Of a stretch of 64,000 nt of DNA, positions 9,309 through 17,551 are shown piece after piece; the stretch's first letter is position 1, and every line of letters begins with the position of its first letter. A model generated the notes under the pieces. The model saw nothing but the letters and a program-made list of their open reading frames with translations, searched no databases and had not been told where the DNA came from. Location: contig NZ_FOUG01000004.1 in NCBI RefSeq assembly GCF_900114785.1, positions 186,001-250,000 of the forward strand. Direction: 5' to 3'. Position numbers and translations under genes: made by a program. Source of the stretch: Variovorax sp. OV329 (GTDB taxonomy: Bacteria; Pseudomonadota; Gammaproteobacteria; Burkholderiales; Burkholderiaceae_C).

Positions 9309-9357
9309 GCCCTCGGCCTGCTGAAATGAGCGCGGACTATCGGCCGCGAAGCCTCCC

Positions 9358-10938
9358 TTGACCTCTGCGATTCCTTCCGAGCCGGCGCTGGCCTCCGAGA
9401 CGTCCGATGCCGCAGCAGCGCAAGCGCGCCGCCCCGGCCCTGTCGACGTGGCCCTGCTGGCCAGCGTCTTCGTGGTGGCCGCCTGCGGCCTGGTGTACGA
9501 ACTCAGCGCCGCGGCGCTCAGTTCCTATCTGCTGGGCGACTCGATCCTGCAGTTCAGCACCGTCATCGGCACCTATCTCTTCGCGATGGGGCTGGGCTCC
9601 TGGCTGTCGCGCTTCCTGGACCGGCAACTGCCGGCGCACTTCCTGCGCATTGAGCTGCTCGTGGCCTGCATCGGCGGCCTGATGCCGGCACTGCTCTTCC
9701 TGGCCAACGCCTGGGTGCCGGGCGCCTTCCGGCTGCTGCTCTACGGCCTGGTGGTCGTGGTGGGCACGCTGGTGGGGCTGGAGATCCCGCTGGTGATGCG
9801 CATCCTGCGCCGGCACGTTCAGCTCAAGGAACTCGTCTCGCAGGTGCTCACCTTCGACTACCTGGGCGCGCTGGCGGTGTCGGTGGCCTTCCCGCTGCTG
9901 CTGGTGCCGCACCTGGGAATGATCCGCACGGGGCTGCTGTTCGGCTGGATGAATGCGGCGGTGGCGGTCTGGGCGCTGTGGCTGTTCCGGCATGAACTGC
10001 GGCGCTTCGCGGCCCATGCCGTGGCCTGCGCCGCGGCCCTGCTGCTGCTGACGCTCGCCTTCGTCGGGGCCGACCGCATCACCAGCGTGGCCGAGGACCG
10101 CTTCTACCAGGACCGCATCGTCTTCAGCGCCACCTCGCCCTACCAGCGCATCGTGGTCACGCGCGGCGCCGCAGGCCACCGGCTCTACCTGAACGGCAAC
10201 CTGCAGTTCGCCGAGCGCGACGAGTACCGCTACCACGAGGCGCTGGTGCACCCGGTGATGGCCGCGCACGGCGCACCGAAGAAGGTGGCGGTGCTCGGTG
10301 GCGGCGACGGCATGGCGGTTCGCGAGATCCTCAAGTACCCCTCGGTGGAGCAGGTCACGCTGGTCGAGCTCGATCCCAACATGACGCAGCTCTTCGGCAG
10401 CCACGAGACACTGGCGGCGCTGAATGGCCATTCGCTGGGTTCGCCCAAGCTGCGCATCGTCAACACCGATGCCTTCCAGTGGCTGCAGCAGGACCTGGAC
10501 GAGGTGTACGACGTGATCGTGGTGGACTTCCCCGATCCGACCAACTTCGCCATCGGCAAGCTCTACACGAACTCCTTCTACGCGCTGCTGGACAAGCGTT
10601 TGTCGGCCAGTGGCTACGCGGTGGTGCAGACCACCTCGCCGCTGATCGCGCGCAAGAGCTTCTGGACGGTGGCCGCCACCATCGAGTCGGTGGGCCTCAG
10701 GGCCACGCCCTACCACGCGCATGTGCCCAGCTTCGGCGAATGGGGCTTCATCGTCGCGAGCCATCGGCCGTGGCGCATGCCAGAGGCCCTGCCGGCCGGG
10801 CTGCGATTTCTCACGCCGGAGGCGCTGCCGCTGCTCTTCGCCTTTCCGCCCGACATGGCGAAGGTGCCGGCGCCGGTGAACCGGCTGTCGAACCAGGTGC
10901 TGGTCACCACCTACGAGCACGAGTGGGGCAAGCCATGA
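9358..10938 (+). CDS. Membrane-embedded spermidine-synthase-like protein
   Basis: The 526-residue product has an N-terminal block of about seven hydrophobic segments (starting LASVFVVAACGLVYELSAAA, about 36-240). A C-terminal spermidine synthase/SAM-methyltransferase fold (about 255-526) follows with VAVLGGGDGMAVREIL, VTLVELDPNMTQLF and VVDFPDPTNF. The DxxDP pattern matches the catalytic loop of aminopropyltransferases (DFPDP here). It could transfer an aminopropyl group from decarboxylated SAM to an amine; a SpeD-type AdoMet decarboxylase is encoded at 17057-17470. The start is TTG at 9358; the same frame has a stop at 9322, and no ATG occurs in the first 50 codons. It overlaps the next gene by 4 nt (ATGA). 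The natural substrate is unknown; membrane-bound versions need not make spermidine. Confidence 0.85.
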   Translation: MTSAIPSEPALASETSDAAAAQARRPGPVDVALLASVFVVAACGLVYELSAAALSSYLLGDSILQFSTVIGTYLFAMGLGSWLSRFLDRQLPAHFLRIELLVACIGGLMPALLFLANAWVPGAFRLLLYGLVVVVGTLVGLEIPLVMRILRRHVQLKELVSQVLTFDYLGALAVSVAFPLLLVPHLGMIRTGLLFGWMNAAVAVWALWLFRHELRRFAAHAVACAAALLLLTLAFVGADRITSVAEDRFYQDRIVFSATSPYQRIVVTRGAAGHRLYLNGNLQFAERDEYRYHEALVHPVMAAHGAPKKVAVLGGGDGMAVREILKYPSVEQVTLVELDPNMTQLFGSHETLAALNGHSLGSPKLRIVNTDAFQWLQQDLDEVYDVIVVDFPDPTNFAIGKLYTNSFYALLDKRLSASGYAVVQTTSPLIARKSFWTVAATIESVGLRATPYHAHVPSFGEWGFIVASHRPWRMPEALPAGLRFLTPEALPLLFAFPPDMAKVPAPVNRLSNQVLVTTYEHEWGKP

Positions 10939-12560
10939 TCGGCCGGCGCCGCTTCCTGGGCGCCGCGGCGGGCAGCCTGGCGCTTGCCGCCTGCGAAGCG
11001 CCGTCCGCTGTCTCGCACATCGAGGGCGGCTTCACGGGTGTCGACGTCGAACGGGGCCATGCGCTGCGCGACGGCAGCCTGGCCGGCAAGGCGCCGGATG
11101 AGACGCGCCGCACCCGCGTGCTGATCGCCGGCGGCGGCGTGGCCGGCCTCGCGGCGGCGCGTGCGCTGCGGCTGGGCGGGGTGGAGGACTTCGTCCTGTT
11201 CGAACTGGAGGACGAGCCGGGCGGCAACAGCCGCGGCACCGCGGTGCAGGGCCTGCCCTGCCCCATGGGCGCCCACTACCTGCCCGTGCCCGGCGACGAT
11301 GCGCCCGAGGTGCAGGACCTCTTGGAAGAACTGGGCCTGCGCCGGCGCGTGGCCGGCCGCTGGGAATACGACGAGCGCCACCTGTGCCACAGCCCGCAGG
11401 AGCGCCTGTTCTTCCAGGGCGAATGGCAGGAGGGCTTGCTGCCGGTCCAGGGCGTGCCGGCGCGCAGCTTCGAACAGTACCGACGTTTCGACGAACGGGT
11501 GGACGCGCTGCGCCGGCGCGAACGCTTCACCATTCCCATGGCGCGCAGCACGCCCGGGCCGGAGCAACTGGCGCTGGACGCCCAGACCTTCGACGCCTGG
11601 CTGACCGCCCAGGGCCTGGACGATCCGCACCTGCGCTGGTACCTGGACTACTGCTGCCGCGACGACTACGGTGCCGGCAGCGGCGAAGTCTCCGCCTGGG
11701 CCGGCATCCACTATTTCGCCAGCCGCCACGGCTTCCACGCGCCCGGCCACGCCGCGGACGACTCGGAGGAGCGCGAGGCGGTGCTGACCTGGCCCGAGGG
11801 CAATGGCTGGCTCTCGCGCAAGCTGGCCACGCCCCTGGGCCCGGAGCGACTGCAGGCCGGCCAGGTGGTGACGCGCATCGCGCAGACCCGCGCGGGCGTC
11901 GAGCTGGACGCCTTCGACGTCCGCCAGCGCAAGCTGGTGCGCTGGCAGGCGGAGCGCTGCATCGTCGCCCTGCCCGTCTTCGTGGCGGGGCGCGTGGTGC
12001 AAAGCCCGCCGGAATTCCTGCGCCGCACCGCCGCCGCGCTGCGGCACGCGCCCTGGCTGGTCGCCAACGTGCACCTTAGCGCCCCCCTGGCCGACCGGCC
12101 GGGCGCGGCCCCCAGCTGGGACAACGTGCTCTACGGGACGCGCGGCCTGGGCTACGTGGACGCCGGCCACCAGCGGCTGGACCCGACCCCGCGCGAGACG
12201 GTGATCAGTTGGTACCGACCCCTGGGCCCCAGCCGCCACGACGCCGGCATCGACGGCCGCCGCCTGCTGCTGGACCGGGCCTGGACTTTCTGGCGCGACG
12301 AACTGCTGGCCGAGCTGTCGGTGGCGCACCCCGACCTCCCGCGGCTGGCGACCCGCATGCAGCTCACCCGCTACGGACATGCCATGGCGATCCCGTCGCC
12401 GGGCCTGCTGGCGCAACTGGACGGGGGTCAGAAAGGGGTGCGCGAGGGCCGCCTGGCCTTCGCGCATGCCGACTGGTCGGGCTATTCCATCTTCGAGGAG
12501 GCCTTCAGCCGCGGCCACTGGGCCGGTGCGGCCGTCGCCGGCCTGCGGCCCGAGGCGTAG
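10935..12560 (+). CDS. Tat-exported FAD-dependent oxidoreductase (amine-oxidase-like), predicted lipoprotein
   Basis: The 541-residue product begins MIGRRRFLGAAAGSLALAAC: twin arginines, a hydrophobic stretch and a lipobox-like LAAC with Cys20. This suggests export of a folded flavoprotein by the Tat system followed by lipidation. An FAD-binding Rossmann motif follows (VLIAGGGVAGLAAARAL, about 58-74), then a second conserved FELEDEPGGNSRG segment that fits the NAD(P)-binding/amine oxidase flavoprotein family. The start overlaps the stop of the spermidine-synthase-like gene (ATGA), so the two are almost certainly co-translated. Context suggests it oxidises an amine or a product made by its neighbour on the outer face of the membrane. 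That is inference; the substrate cannot be read from the sequence. Confidence 0.8.
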   Translation: MIGRRRFLGAAAGSLALAACEAPSAVSHIEGGFTGVDVERGHALRDGSLAGKAPDETRRTRVLIAGGGVAGLAAARALRLGGVEDFVLFELEDEPGGNSRGTAVQGLPCPMGAHYLPVPGDDAPEVQDLLEELGLRRRVAGRWEYDERHLCHSPQERLFFQGEWQEGLLPVQGVPARSFEQYRRFDERVDALRRRERFTIPMARSTPGPEQLALDAQTFDAWLTAQGLDDPHLRWYLDYCCRDDYGAGSGEVSAWAGIHYFASRHGFHAPGHAADDSEEREAVLTWPEGNGWLSRKLATPLGPERLQAGQVVTRIAQTRAGVELDAFDVRQRKLVRWQAERCIVALPVFVAGRVVQSPPEFLRRTAAALRHAPWLVANVHLSAPLADRPGAAPSWDNVLYGTRGLGYVDAGHQRLDPTPRETVISWYRPLGPSRHDAGIDGRRLLLDRAWTFWRDELLAELSVAHPDLPRLATRMQLTRYGHAMAIPSPGLLAQLDGGQKGVREGRLAFAHADWSGYSIFEEAFSRGHWAGAAVAGLRPEA

Positions 12561-12573
12561 CGCGCGGCCTTTC

Positions 12574-13962
12574 TCAGGCCTTCATCAGGGCCTCGATCTC
12601 GTCGGCCTTCACCGGCACGCCGCGGCTGATGAGCTCGCAACCGGTCTCGGTGACCACAGCGTCGTCCTCGATGCGGATGCCCAGGTTCCAGAATTCCTCG
12701 GGCACGCCTTCGGTCGGCCGTACGTAAAGGCCCGGTTCGATGGTCAGCACCATGCCCGGCCGCAGGATGCGGCTGGGGCGGTTGGTGATGGTCTCGCCGG
12801 AAAGCGGGTCCTTGCGCTCGCTCGTCTCGCCGACCTGGCTGGGCTCCACGTAGCTGCCGCAGTCGTGCACGTCCATGCCCAGCCAATGGCCGGTGCGATG
12901 CATGTAGAAGGGAAAGTAGGCGCGCTGCTCGATCACGTCCTGCGCGCTGCCCGCCTTGGCGGCATCCAGGATCTTCAGGTCCAGCAGCCCCTGCGCAAGT
13001 ACCGCCACCGTGGCCTCGTGCGGGTCGGTGAAGCGGGCGCCGGCCTTGGTCGCGGCGACTGCTGCATCCTGGCTGGCCAACACCAGGTCGTACAACGCGC
13101 GCTGCGGCCCGGTGAACTTGCCGTTCGCCGGGAAGGTCCGCGTGATGTCGCTCGCATAGCCGTCCAGCTCGCAGCCTGCATCGATCAAGACCAGTTCGCC
13201 GTCGCGAATCGGCGCCACGTCGGCGCGGTAATGCAGCACGCAGGCGTTCGCGCCAGCTGCCACGATGGACCCATATGCGGGGTATTGCGAACCGTTGAGG
13301 CGGAATTCGTGCAGCAACTCGGCATCAAGGTGGTACTCGCGCACGTCGTGGCCTTCGCGCAACATCCTTGCTGACAATTGCATGGCCCGGATGTGCGCCT
13401 TGGCACTGATCGCTGCAGCCTTTCGCATTACTTCTAACTCGTGTGCGTCCTTGACAAGCCGCATTTCGTCAAGTGGACCGCACAAATCGCGCTGCTCTTC
13501 CGGACAAATTGCGCCATAGCGCGCCCGTGCCCTTACTCGCTGTAACCAGGTGTCTACCTGGGACTCGAGCCCCTTGTGAGTAGCAAAGTTGTACCAGACG
13601 GTAGAACGGTTTTCGAGCAGGCGCGGCATTTGCTTTTCAAGCTCATCGACGGACCAGGCTGCGTCGACGCCAAGCGCTTGCGGCGCGGCGTCAGGGCCCA
13701 GCCGGTACCCGTCCCAGATCTCGCGCTCGAGATCCTTGGGGGCGCAGAAGAGGGTGCTGCGCCCGTTTCCCTCGAGCACCAGCCACGCGTTGGGCTCGGA
13801 GAAGCCTGTCAGATAGAAGAAGTAGCTGTCATGTCGGAACAGGAAGTCGCTGTCACGATTTCTCTGACGTTCCGGGGCAGTGGGGATGACCGCGATGCCA
13901 CCTGCGCCCAACTGTGCGGCGAGGCGGGCTCTGCGATCAGTGTAAGGGGATGTGTTTGTCAT
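12574..13962 (-). CDS. pepP: Xaa-Pro aminopeptidase (PepP)
   Basis: PepP removes an N-terminal residue when proline is second, using a two-metal (Mn) pita-bread fold. The 462-residue product has the N-terminal creatinase-like domain (RRARLAAQLGAGGIAVIPTA; SDFLFRHDSYFFYLTGF) and the catalytic domain. The metal ligands lie in LIDAGCELDGYASDITRTFP (two Asp), HRTGHWLGMDVHDCG (His) and the Glu of LTIEPGLY and RIEDD. Length matches E. coli PepP (about 440). The open frame extends upstream, but ATG 13962 gives the family start MTNTSPYTDRRARL. It is convergent with the preceding FAD oxidoreductase gene (13 nt between stops) and divergent from a lipoprotein gene. Confidence 0.95.
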   Translation of the reverse strand: MTNTSPYTDRRARLAAQLGAGGIAVIPTAPERQRNRDSDFLFRHDSYFFYLTGFSEPNAWLVLEGNGRSTLFCAPKDLEREIWDGYRLGPDAAPQALGVDAAWSVDELEKQMPRLLENRSTVWYNFATHKGLESQVDTWLQRVRARARYGAICPEEQRDLCGPLDEMRLVKDAHELEVMRKAAAISAKAHIRAMQLSARMLREGHDVREYHLDAELLHEFRLNGSQYPAYGSIVAAGANACVLHYRADVAPIRDGELVLIDAGCELDGYASDITRTFPANGKFTGPQRALYDLVLASQDAAVAATKAGARFTDPHEATVAVLAQGLLDLKILDAAKAGSAQDVIEQRAYFPFYMHRTGHWLGMDVHDCGSYVEPSQVGETSERKDPLSGETITNRPSRILRPGMVLTIEPGLYVRPTEGVPEEFWNLGIRIEDDAVVTETGCELISRGVPVKADEIEALMKA

Positions 13963-14095
13963 AGGGATCACGATGCCATACGTCTGTAACAGGTGCTTGT
14001 TGCAGGCCAACCGACAGTGCAAAGGTTTGAAAGAACATTTGCCTGAGCAGGGACCCAACAGGTCCAATTGGTTATTTCAACCAGAGGATTCGGTC
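13963..14095. promoter_or_regulatory. Divergent promoter region pepP / lipoprotein
   Basis: This 133-nt gap separates divergent genes and is visibly more A/T-rich than the surrounding coding sequence (for example TTGGTTATTTCAACC at 14068-14082). It must contain promoters for both. No -35/-10 pair or operator stands out enough to assign. Confidence 0.45.
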
Positions 14096-16249
14096 TTGAA
14101 AGTTATTAAGAATTCGGCATTACTCACAATGCTGGTGGCGCTGAGCGCCTGTGGTGGTGGCGGTGGTGGAACGAGTGGCCAGGCTACCGGTTCGAACGGT
14201 TCCGTTGCCGGAGATTCCAGTCCCGTAGCGCAGGATGATGCCGCATCGCTGGAAAAGCGGTGGGGTCGTCCGTCTGCGCCGGCCCCCGCACCGGCGGCTC
14301 CTGCGCCCGCCCCCGCACCGTCCGCCCCGGCACCCGCTCCGGCGGCTCCGGCTCCTGCACCCGCTGCGCCTGCGCCCGCACCCAGTGCTCCGGCACTCGC
14401 TCCGGCCCCTGCCACCGTCCCGGTGGGCTCGTCCGGCACCGCCCTCAGCGGTGACGTGGTCGACGCCAGCGGCCGCATCGACCCCGCCGCCTACGTGGCC
14501 ATGGCCGGCAAGATGAGCAGTGCCGAAGGCATCGCCTACCGCTACGGCGCCGCATCGAGCGCCGCCAAGTCCGGCACCACCTGGCATGCCCGCTCCAACA
14601 ACGCGCGCATCTACGCCAGCGATGGCGGCGACTGGCAGGTCGGCGGTCCGGACACCCAGGATCCGGGCGACTACTTCGCCAACTTCGGCAATGCGGTCTA
14701 TGTCCCCGATGCACCCACCACCCGCGTCGGCGTGGCGGACATCCAGGTCATCGCGCAGTCGTTCAACACCTTCACGCAGCGTCCGCAACCCGCGCCGCTG
14801 TGGGCTGGCAAGAACCCGAACATGAACAGCTTCGAAGGCCTGGACGACGACCACGGCAACAGCATCGGCGCCCGCAACCCGGTCGCCGCGGCACGTGCCT
14901 ATGGCCGCCCGGGCTGGGGCCTGGAGTCGGTGGTGGCCTACCAGAACGGCCGCCTGTCGACCGCCGTGGGCAGCAACACCTCCAGCAACTTCGCCAATGC
15001 CCAGCTGGGTGCCAACAAGGTGCCCACCGGCATCGTGCAGACCAACAGCGCCGAGTTCGCGCTGGTCACGGTGTGGGACACCGCCGCGCTGAAGGGCCAG
15101 ATCGCCGTGGTGGCGCTGGCGGGCCTGTGCAACGGCTGCACCACCTCCCAGCCCAACCAGGGCGACGTGGGCTGGGGCGAGTGGAACACGGTGAACCCTG
15201 GCCTGGCCAATCGCGGCAACATCGGCTTCATGAAGGTGCTGGGCTACGTGGACCTGCCTGACGGCATGCGCGCACCCACCGAGATCACGGCCACCACCGG
15301 CTGGAATCCGTGGACGGGCCGCCCGACCGACGCCTCCGGCAACTTCACCACCGAGTACGCCATGGCGCTGGCGAACGAGACCAACCGCCAGACCTTCATC
15401 AGCGGCCGCAACACCGGCTCGTATGCGAAGGGTGGCATGGCCATCGTGGTGTCCAAGTCGGAGAAGCGCGCTGCCTTCGTCGACCTGAAGCCCCTGTTCG
15501 ACTACTACCGCCGCATGTACTTCGGCGCGCGTGCCGACTTCGACAAGACCACCTCGGTGGGCATGGCCGACAACCAGTGGCCCTTTGCCTTCTCGCAGAT
15601 GGCCGACAGCGACAAGCCGAGGGTCGTGCAGACCGTCGACCTGGGCGCCAAGCCGACGGCCGTCAAAGCCACCCTGTGGGGCAGCAACCTGCGCGGCTGG
15701 GTCGCCACCGAAGACGGCAACATGCGCATCTTCGACCTGGGCGGCTACGGCAACGGCAGCGGCACGGGCTCGCTGAGCCAGGTGGGCAACGTCGCCGTGG
15801 GTGCCAACCCCACGAGCATCGCCTACTACCGCGGTTCGGCCAACGACACCGGCAACGCCATCAACGATTCGATCATGGTGCTCTCGCGTGGTGAACGCGC
15901 CGTGCGCTGGGTGGACTTCGCGTCCAACCACAACAGCGGCACCGTGCGCCAGGCGGTCCTGACCGACTCGCGACTGGTCGACCCGGTGATGATCGAGGAC
16001 AACGAGAACCACGGCACCGAAGGCTGGGTGCTGTCGGTGGCCGACTTCGGCGGCAAGGCGATCCGCAACTACCGCTACGGTTCGGTCATCTTCTGGACCA
16101 ACCAGGGCTCGGGCATGGCCTGCAAGCCGAACGCCGGTTGCGGCCTCGGCCCCAACAACCAGGCGCCTTCGCAGTACCCCTTCGAGTACGGCGGCGACAT
16201 GAGCCTGCCGGGCAAGCCCTTCATCATCACCAGCGCCAACGTGCCATGA
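14096..16249 (+). CDS. Large predicted lipoprotein with Pro/Ala linker and beta-propeller-like repeats
   Basis: From TTG 14096, preceded by GAGG 8 nt upstream, the 717-residue product begins with a lipoprotein signal (NSALLTMLVALSAC). The lipidated Cys is followed directly by six glycines. A low-complexity Ala-Pro linker (about residues 60-110, repeats of APAPA) then leads to a large exported domain of about 600 residues. This is rich in Gly, Asn, Thr and Trp. It contains segments such as KPTAVKATLWGSNLRGWVA and GNVAVGANPTSIAYYRG, resembling blades of a YVTN/LVIVD-type beta-propeller. Paired cysteines occur in LCNGCTTS and near the end (MACKPNAGCG). I do not recognise a named family. The linker suggests a domain held away from the membrane, perhaps for binding. 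It ends before a clear terminator. Confidence 0.8.
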   Translation: MKVIKNSALLTMLVALSACGGGGGGTSGQATGSNGSVAGDSSPVAQDDAASLEKRWGRPSAPAPAPAAPAPAPAPSAPAPAPAAPAPAPAAPAPAPSAPALAPAPATVPVGSSGTALSGDVVDASGRIDPAAYVAMAGKMSSAEGIAYRYGAASSAAKSGTTWHARSNNARIYASDGGDWQVGGPDTQDPGDYFANFGNAVYVPDAPTTRVGVADIQVIAQSFNTFTQRPQPAPLWAGKNPNMNSFEGLDDDHGNSIGARNPVAAARAYGRPGWGLESVVAYQNGRLSTAVGSNTSSNFANAQLGANKVPTGIVQTNSAEFALVTVWDTAALKGQIAVVALAGLCNGCTTSQPNQGDVGWGEWNTVNPGLANRGNIGFMKVLGYVDLPDGMRAPTEITATTGWNPWTGRPTDASGNFTTEYAMALANETNRQTFISGRNTGSYAKGGMAIVVSKSEKRAAFVDLKPLFDYYRRMYFGARADFDKTTSVGMADNQWPFAFSQMADSDKPRVVQTVDLGAKPTAVKATLWGSNLRGWVATEDGNMRIFDLGGYGNGSGTGSLSQVGNVAVGANPTSIAYYRGSANDTGNAINDSIMVLSRGERAVRWVDFASNHNSGTVRQAVLTDSRLVDPVMIEDNENHGTEGWVLSVADFGGKAIRNYRYGSVIFWTNQGSGMACKPNAGCGLGPNNQAPSQYPFEYGGDMSLPGKPFIITSANVP
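14276..14420 (+). repeat. Alanine-proline coding repeat
   Basis: A G/C-only stretch of imperfect short repeats built from GCC/GCT/GCA and CCC/CCG/CCT codons encodes the Ala-Pro linker of the lipoprotein. Repeat units such as GCTCCGGCGGCTCC recur with small changes. The tract is a likely site of length variation between strains. Confidence 0.8.
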
Positions 16250-16283
16250 TGACCTTCCGGTGAGCCTGGCTCATCCGGAATCC

Positions 16284-16318
16284 AAGGCCAGCGGTTCATC
16301 GCCGCTGGCCTTTTTTGT
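16284..16318 (+). terminator. Intrinsic terminator after the lipoprotein gene
   Basis: GGCCAGCGG (16286-16294) pairs with CCGCTGGCC (16302-16310) around a 7-nt loop. A run of six T residues, a G and more T follow. It ends the lipoprotein transcript before the oppositely oriented nucleotidyltransferase gene. Confidence 0.9.
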
Positions 16319-16331
16319 TTTTCGCGACGGA

Positions 16332-17057
16332 TCAGTTCGAAGCGTTCAGGGCTGCCAGGCGCTCGGGCGTGCCCACGTCGGTCCACGGGCCTTCGTAGAG
16401 TTCGGCGCTGACAAGGCCCTGGGCCATGGCGGCTCGCAGCATGGGTGCCAGGGCGGCCTTGATGCCGCCGGCGTTGCCGGGGGCGATGTCGCAGCGCGGC
16501 GCAGCGAAGAACGCGGCGCGGTAGAGCGCAACGGTCGAGAAGGTGTAGCTGGGCTGGCTGTCCCCAGGGCGCGAGACCGCGAGCCCCTCTGCGGAGATGC
16601 CGAAGTCGCCCTTGGGGTTGTGCGCCGGATTGGGCACCAACCACAGGTGCGCCAGGCGCCCGCTGGACGCGAAGCGGTCCACGGCCTGCTGCGTGAACTC
16701 GAACTGCGGTGCGAACACGTCGCCCGCCGCCACCCAGAACACATCCGCCAGGCCCGGCAGCGCGCGGACGACGCCGCCGGCGGTTTCCAGTGCGTCGCCG
16801 AAGTCCTGTCCCTCATGCGAATACGACAGTGTCAGCGTGCCGAAGCGATCGCCGAAATGCGCGGGGATCTGCTCGCCCAGCCAGGCGGTGTTCAGCAGCA
16901 CGTCATGGAAGCCACCGCGCGCGAGCGCCTCCAGCGTCCACTGCATGAGCGGCTTGCCCTGCACCGGAAGCAGCGGCTTGGGCGTGTGGTCGGTGAGCGG
17001 GCGCATGCGCTCGCCGCGACCGGCGGCCAGCACCATCGCCTGGGCGGGCGCGTTCAT
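16332..17057 (-). CDS. Sugar-1-phosphate nucleotidyltransferase, MurU-like
   Basis: The 241-residue product is a compact NTP-transferase. It has MVLAAGRGERMRPLTDHTP and KPLLPVQGKP (residues 8-37: nucleotide-binding signature with the activating Lys) and a FWVAAGDVF metal-binding Asp segment. The closing GPWTDVGTPERLAALN is typical of this family. Size and signature resemble MurU, the N-acetylmuramate-1-phosphate uridylyltransferase of the Pseudomonas cell-wall recycling bypass. Mannose-1-phosphate guanylyltransferase-type annotations are also common, so the substrate is not settled. Its ATG (17055-17057) overlaps the TGA of the upstream SpeD gene by one base (TGATG), showing translational coupling. 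The biochemical link to SpeD is not obvious. Confidence 0.82.
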   Translation of the reverse strand: MNAPAQAMVLAAGRGERMRPLTDHTPKPLLPVQGKPLMQWTLEALARGGFHDVLLNTAWLGEQIPAHFGDRFGTLTLSYSHEGQDFGDALETAGGVVRALPGLADVFWVAAGDVFAPQFEFTQQAVDRFASSGRLAHLWLVPNPAHNPKGDFGISAEGLAVSRPGDSQPSYTFSTVALYRAAFFAAPRCDIAPGNAGGIKAALAPMLRAAMAQGLVSAELYEGPWTDVGTPERLAALNASN

Positions 17058-17470
17058 CAGCGTGCGATCGGCGCGGTGGCCGTGTCGTGTTCCGCGGCCA
17101 GCGCGCCGCGCTGCAGCGCATGGCGCTCGCTGCGCTGCGGCTCGAAGAGCGACACCAGGCAGTCCATCAGCGCGTGCGCGGCCGGCGAATGATCCGCCCC
17201 CACGTTGCACACGTACACGTCGAGCGTCGCGGCGCGCAGCTCGGGCCAGGTGTGCACGCACAGGTGCGACTCGGCCAGCAGTACCGTGGCCGTGACACCC
17301 CCGGGGCCGTTGACCGTGGCGGGGAAGCTCTGGAACAGCTCGCCCACCGGCTGCAGCCCCGCGGCGGTCGCGGCCTTGCGGCACACGGCCCCCAGTGCCT
17401 TGGCGTCCACGAGCCATTGGCTGGCGCATCGACAGTCGTGCAAATCGGCGGTGAGGTGCAGGCCATGCAT
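17057..17470 (-). CDS. speD: S-adenosylmethionine decarboxylase (SpeD/SpeH type)
   Basis: This pyruvoyl enzyme makes decarboxylated SAM, the aminopropyl donor for spermidine-type polyamines. The 137-residue product is the short bacterial form. LLAESHLCVHTWPE contains the Glu-Ser processing site (E67/S68), where self-cleavage converts Ser68 to the pyruvoyl group. H69 and the nearby Cys71 fit the catalytic set. It starts MHGLHLTADLHDC. It is coupled to the downstream nucleotidyltransferase gene by a one-base overlap and is divergent from tkt. A spermidine-synthase-like protein is encoded at 9358-10938, the only candidate user of its product in this window. Confidence 0.9.
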   Translation of the reverse strand: MHGLHLTADLHDCRCASQWLVDAKALGAVCRKAATAAGLQPVGELFQSFPATVNGPGGVTATVLLAESHLCVHTWPELRAATLDVYVCNVGADHSPAAHALMDCLVSLFEPQRSERHALQRGALAAEHDTATAPIAR

Positions 17471-17551
17471 AGGCCGTCGACTCTAGCAGTCGGCCATGCC
17501 CGTTAAAATTACGGGTTCCCCCCAACCTCTCCCCCCAGAAAGCCACGAAAC
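17471..17551. promoter_or_regulatory. Divergent promoter region speD / tkt
   Basis: The gap contains CCCGTTAAAATTACGGG (about 17499-17515), a small perfect dyad (CCCGT/ACGGG) with TAAAAT in its centre. TAAAAT could be the -10 of the tkt promoter. The dyad may be an operator. No strong -35 is visible. Confidence 0.4.

Noticed and set aside
14276..14420. Repeat array as a CRISPR or tandem DNA repeat element
   Set aside because: It is an in-frame Ala-Pro coding tract with no spacers.
14120..16012. A 630-codon minus-strand open frame opposite the lipoprotein
   Set aside because: The plus strand has a convincing lipoprotein signal, ribosome-binding site and terminator; the antisense frame is Gly/Arg/His-rich filler.
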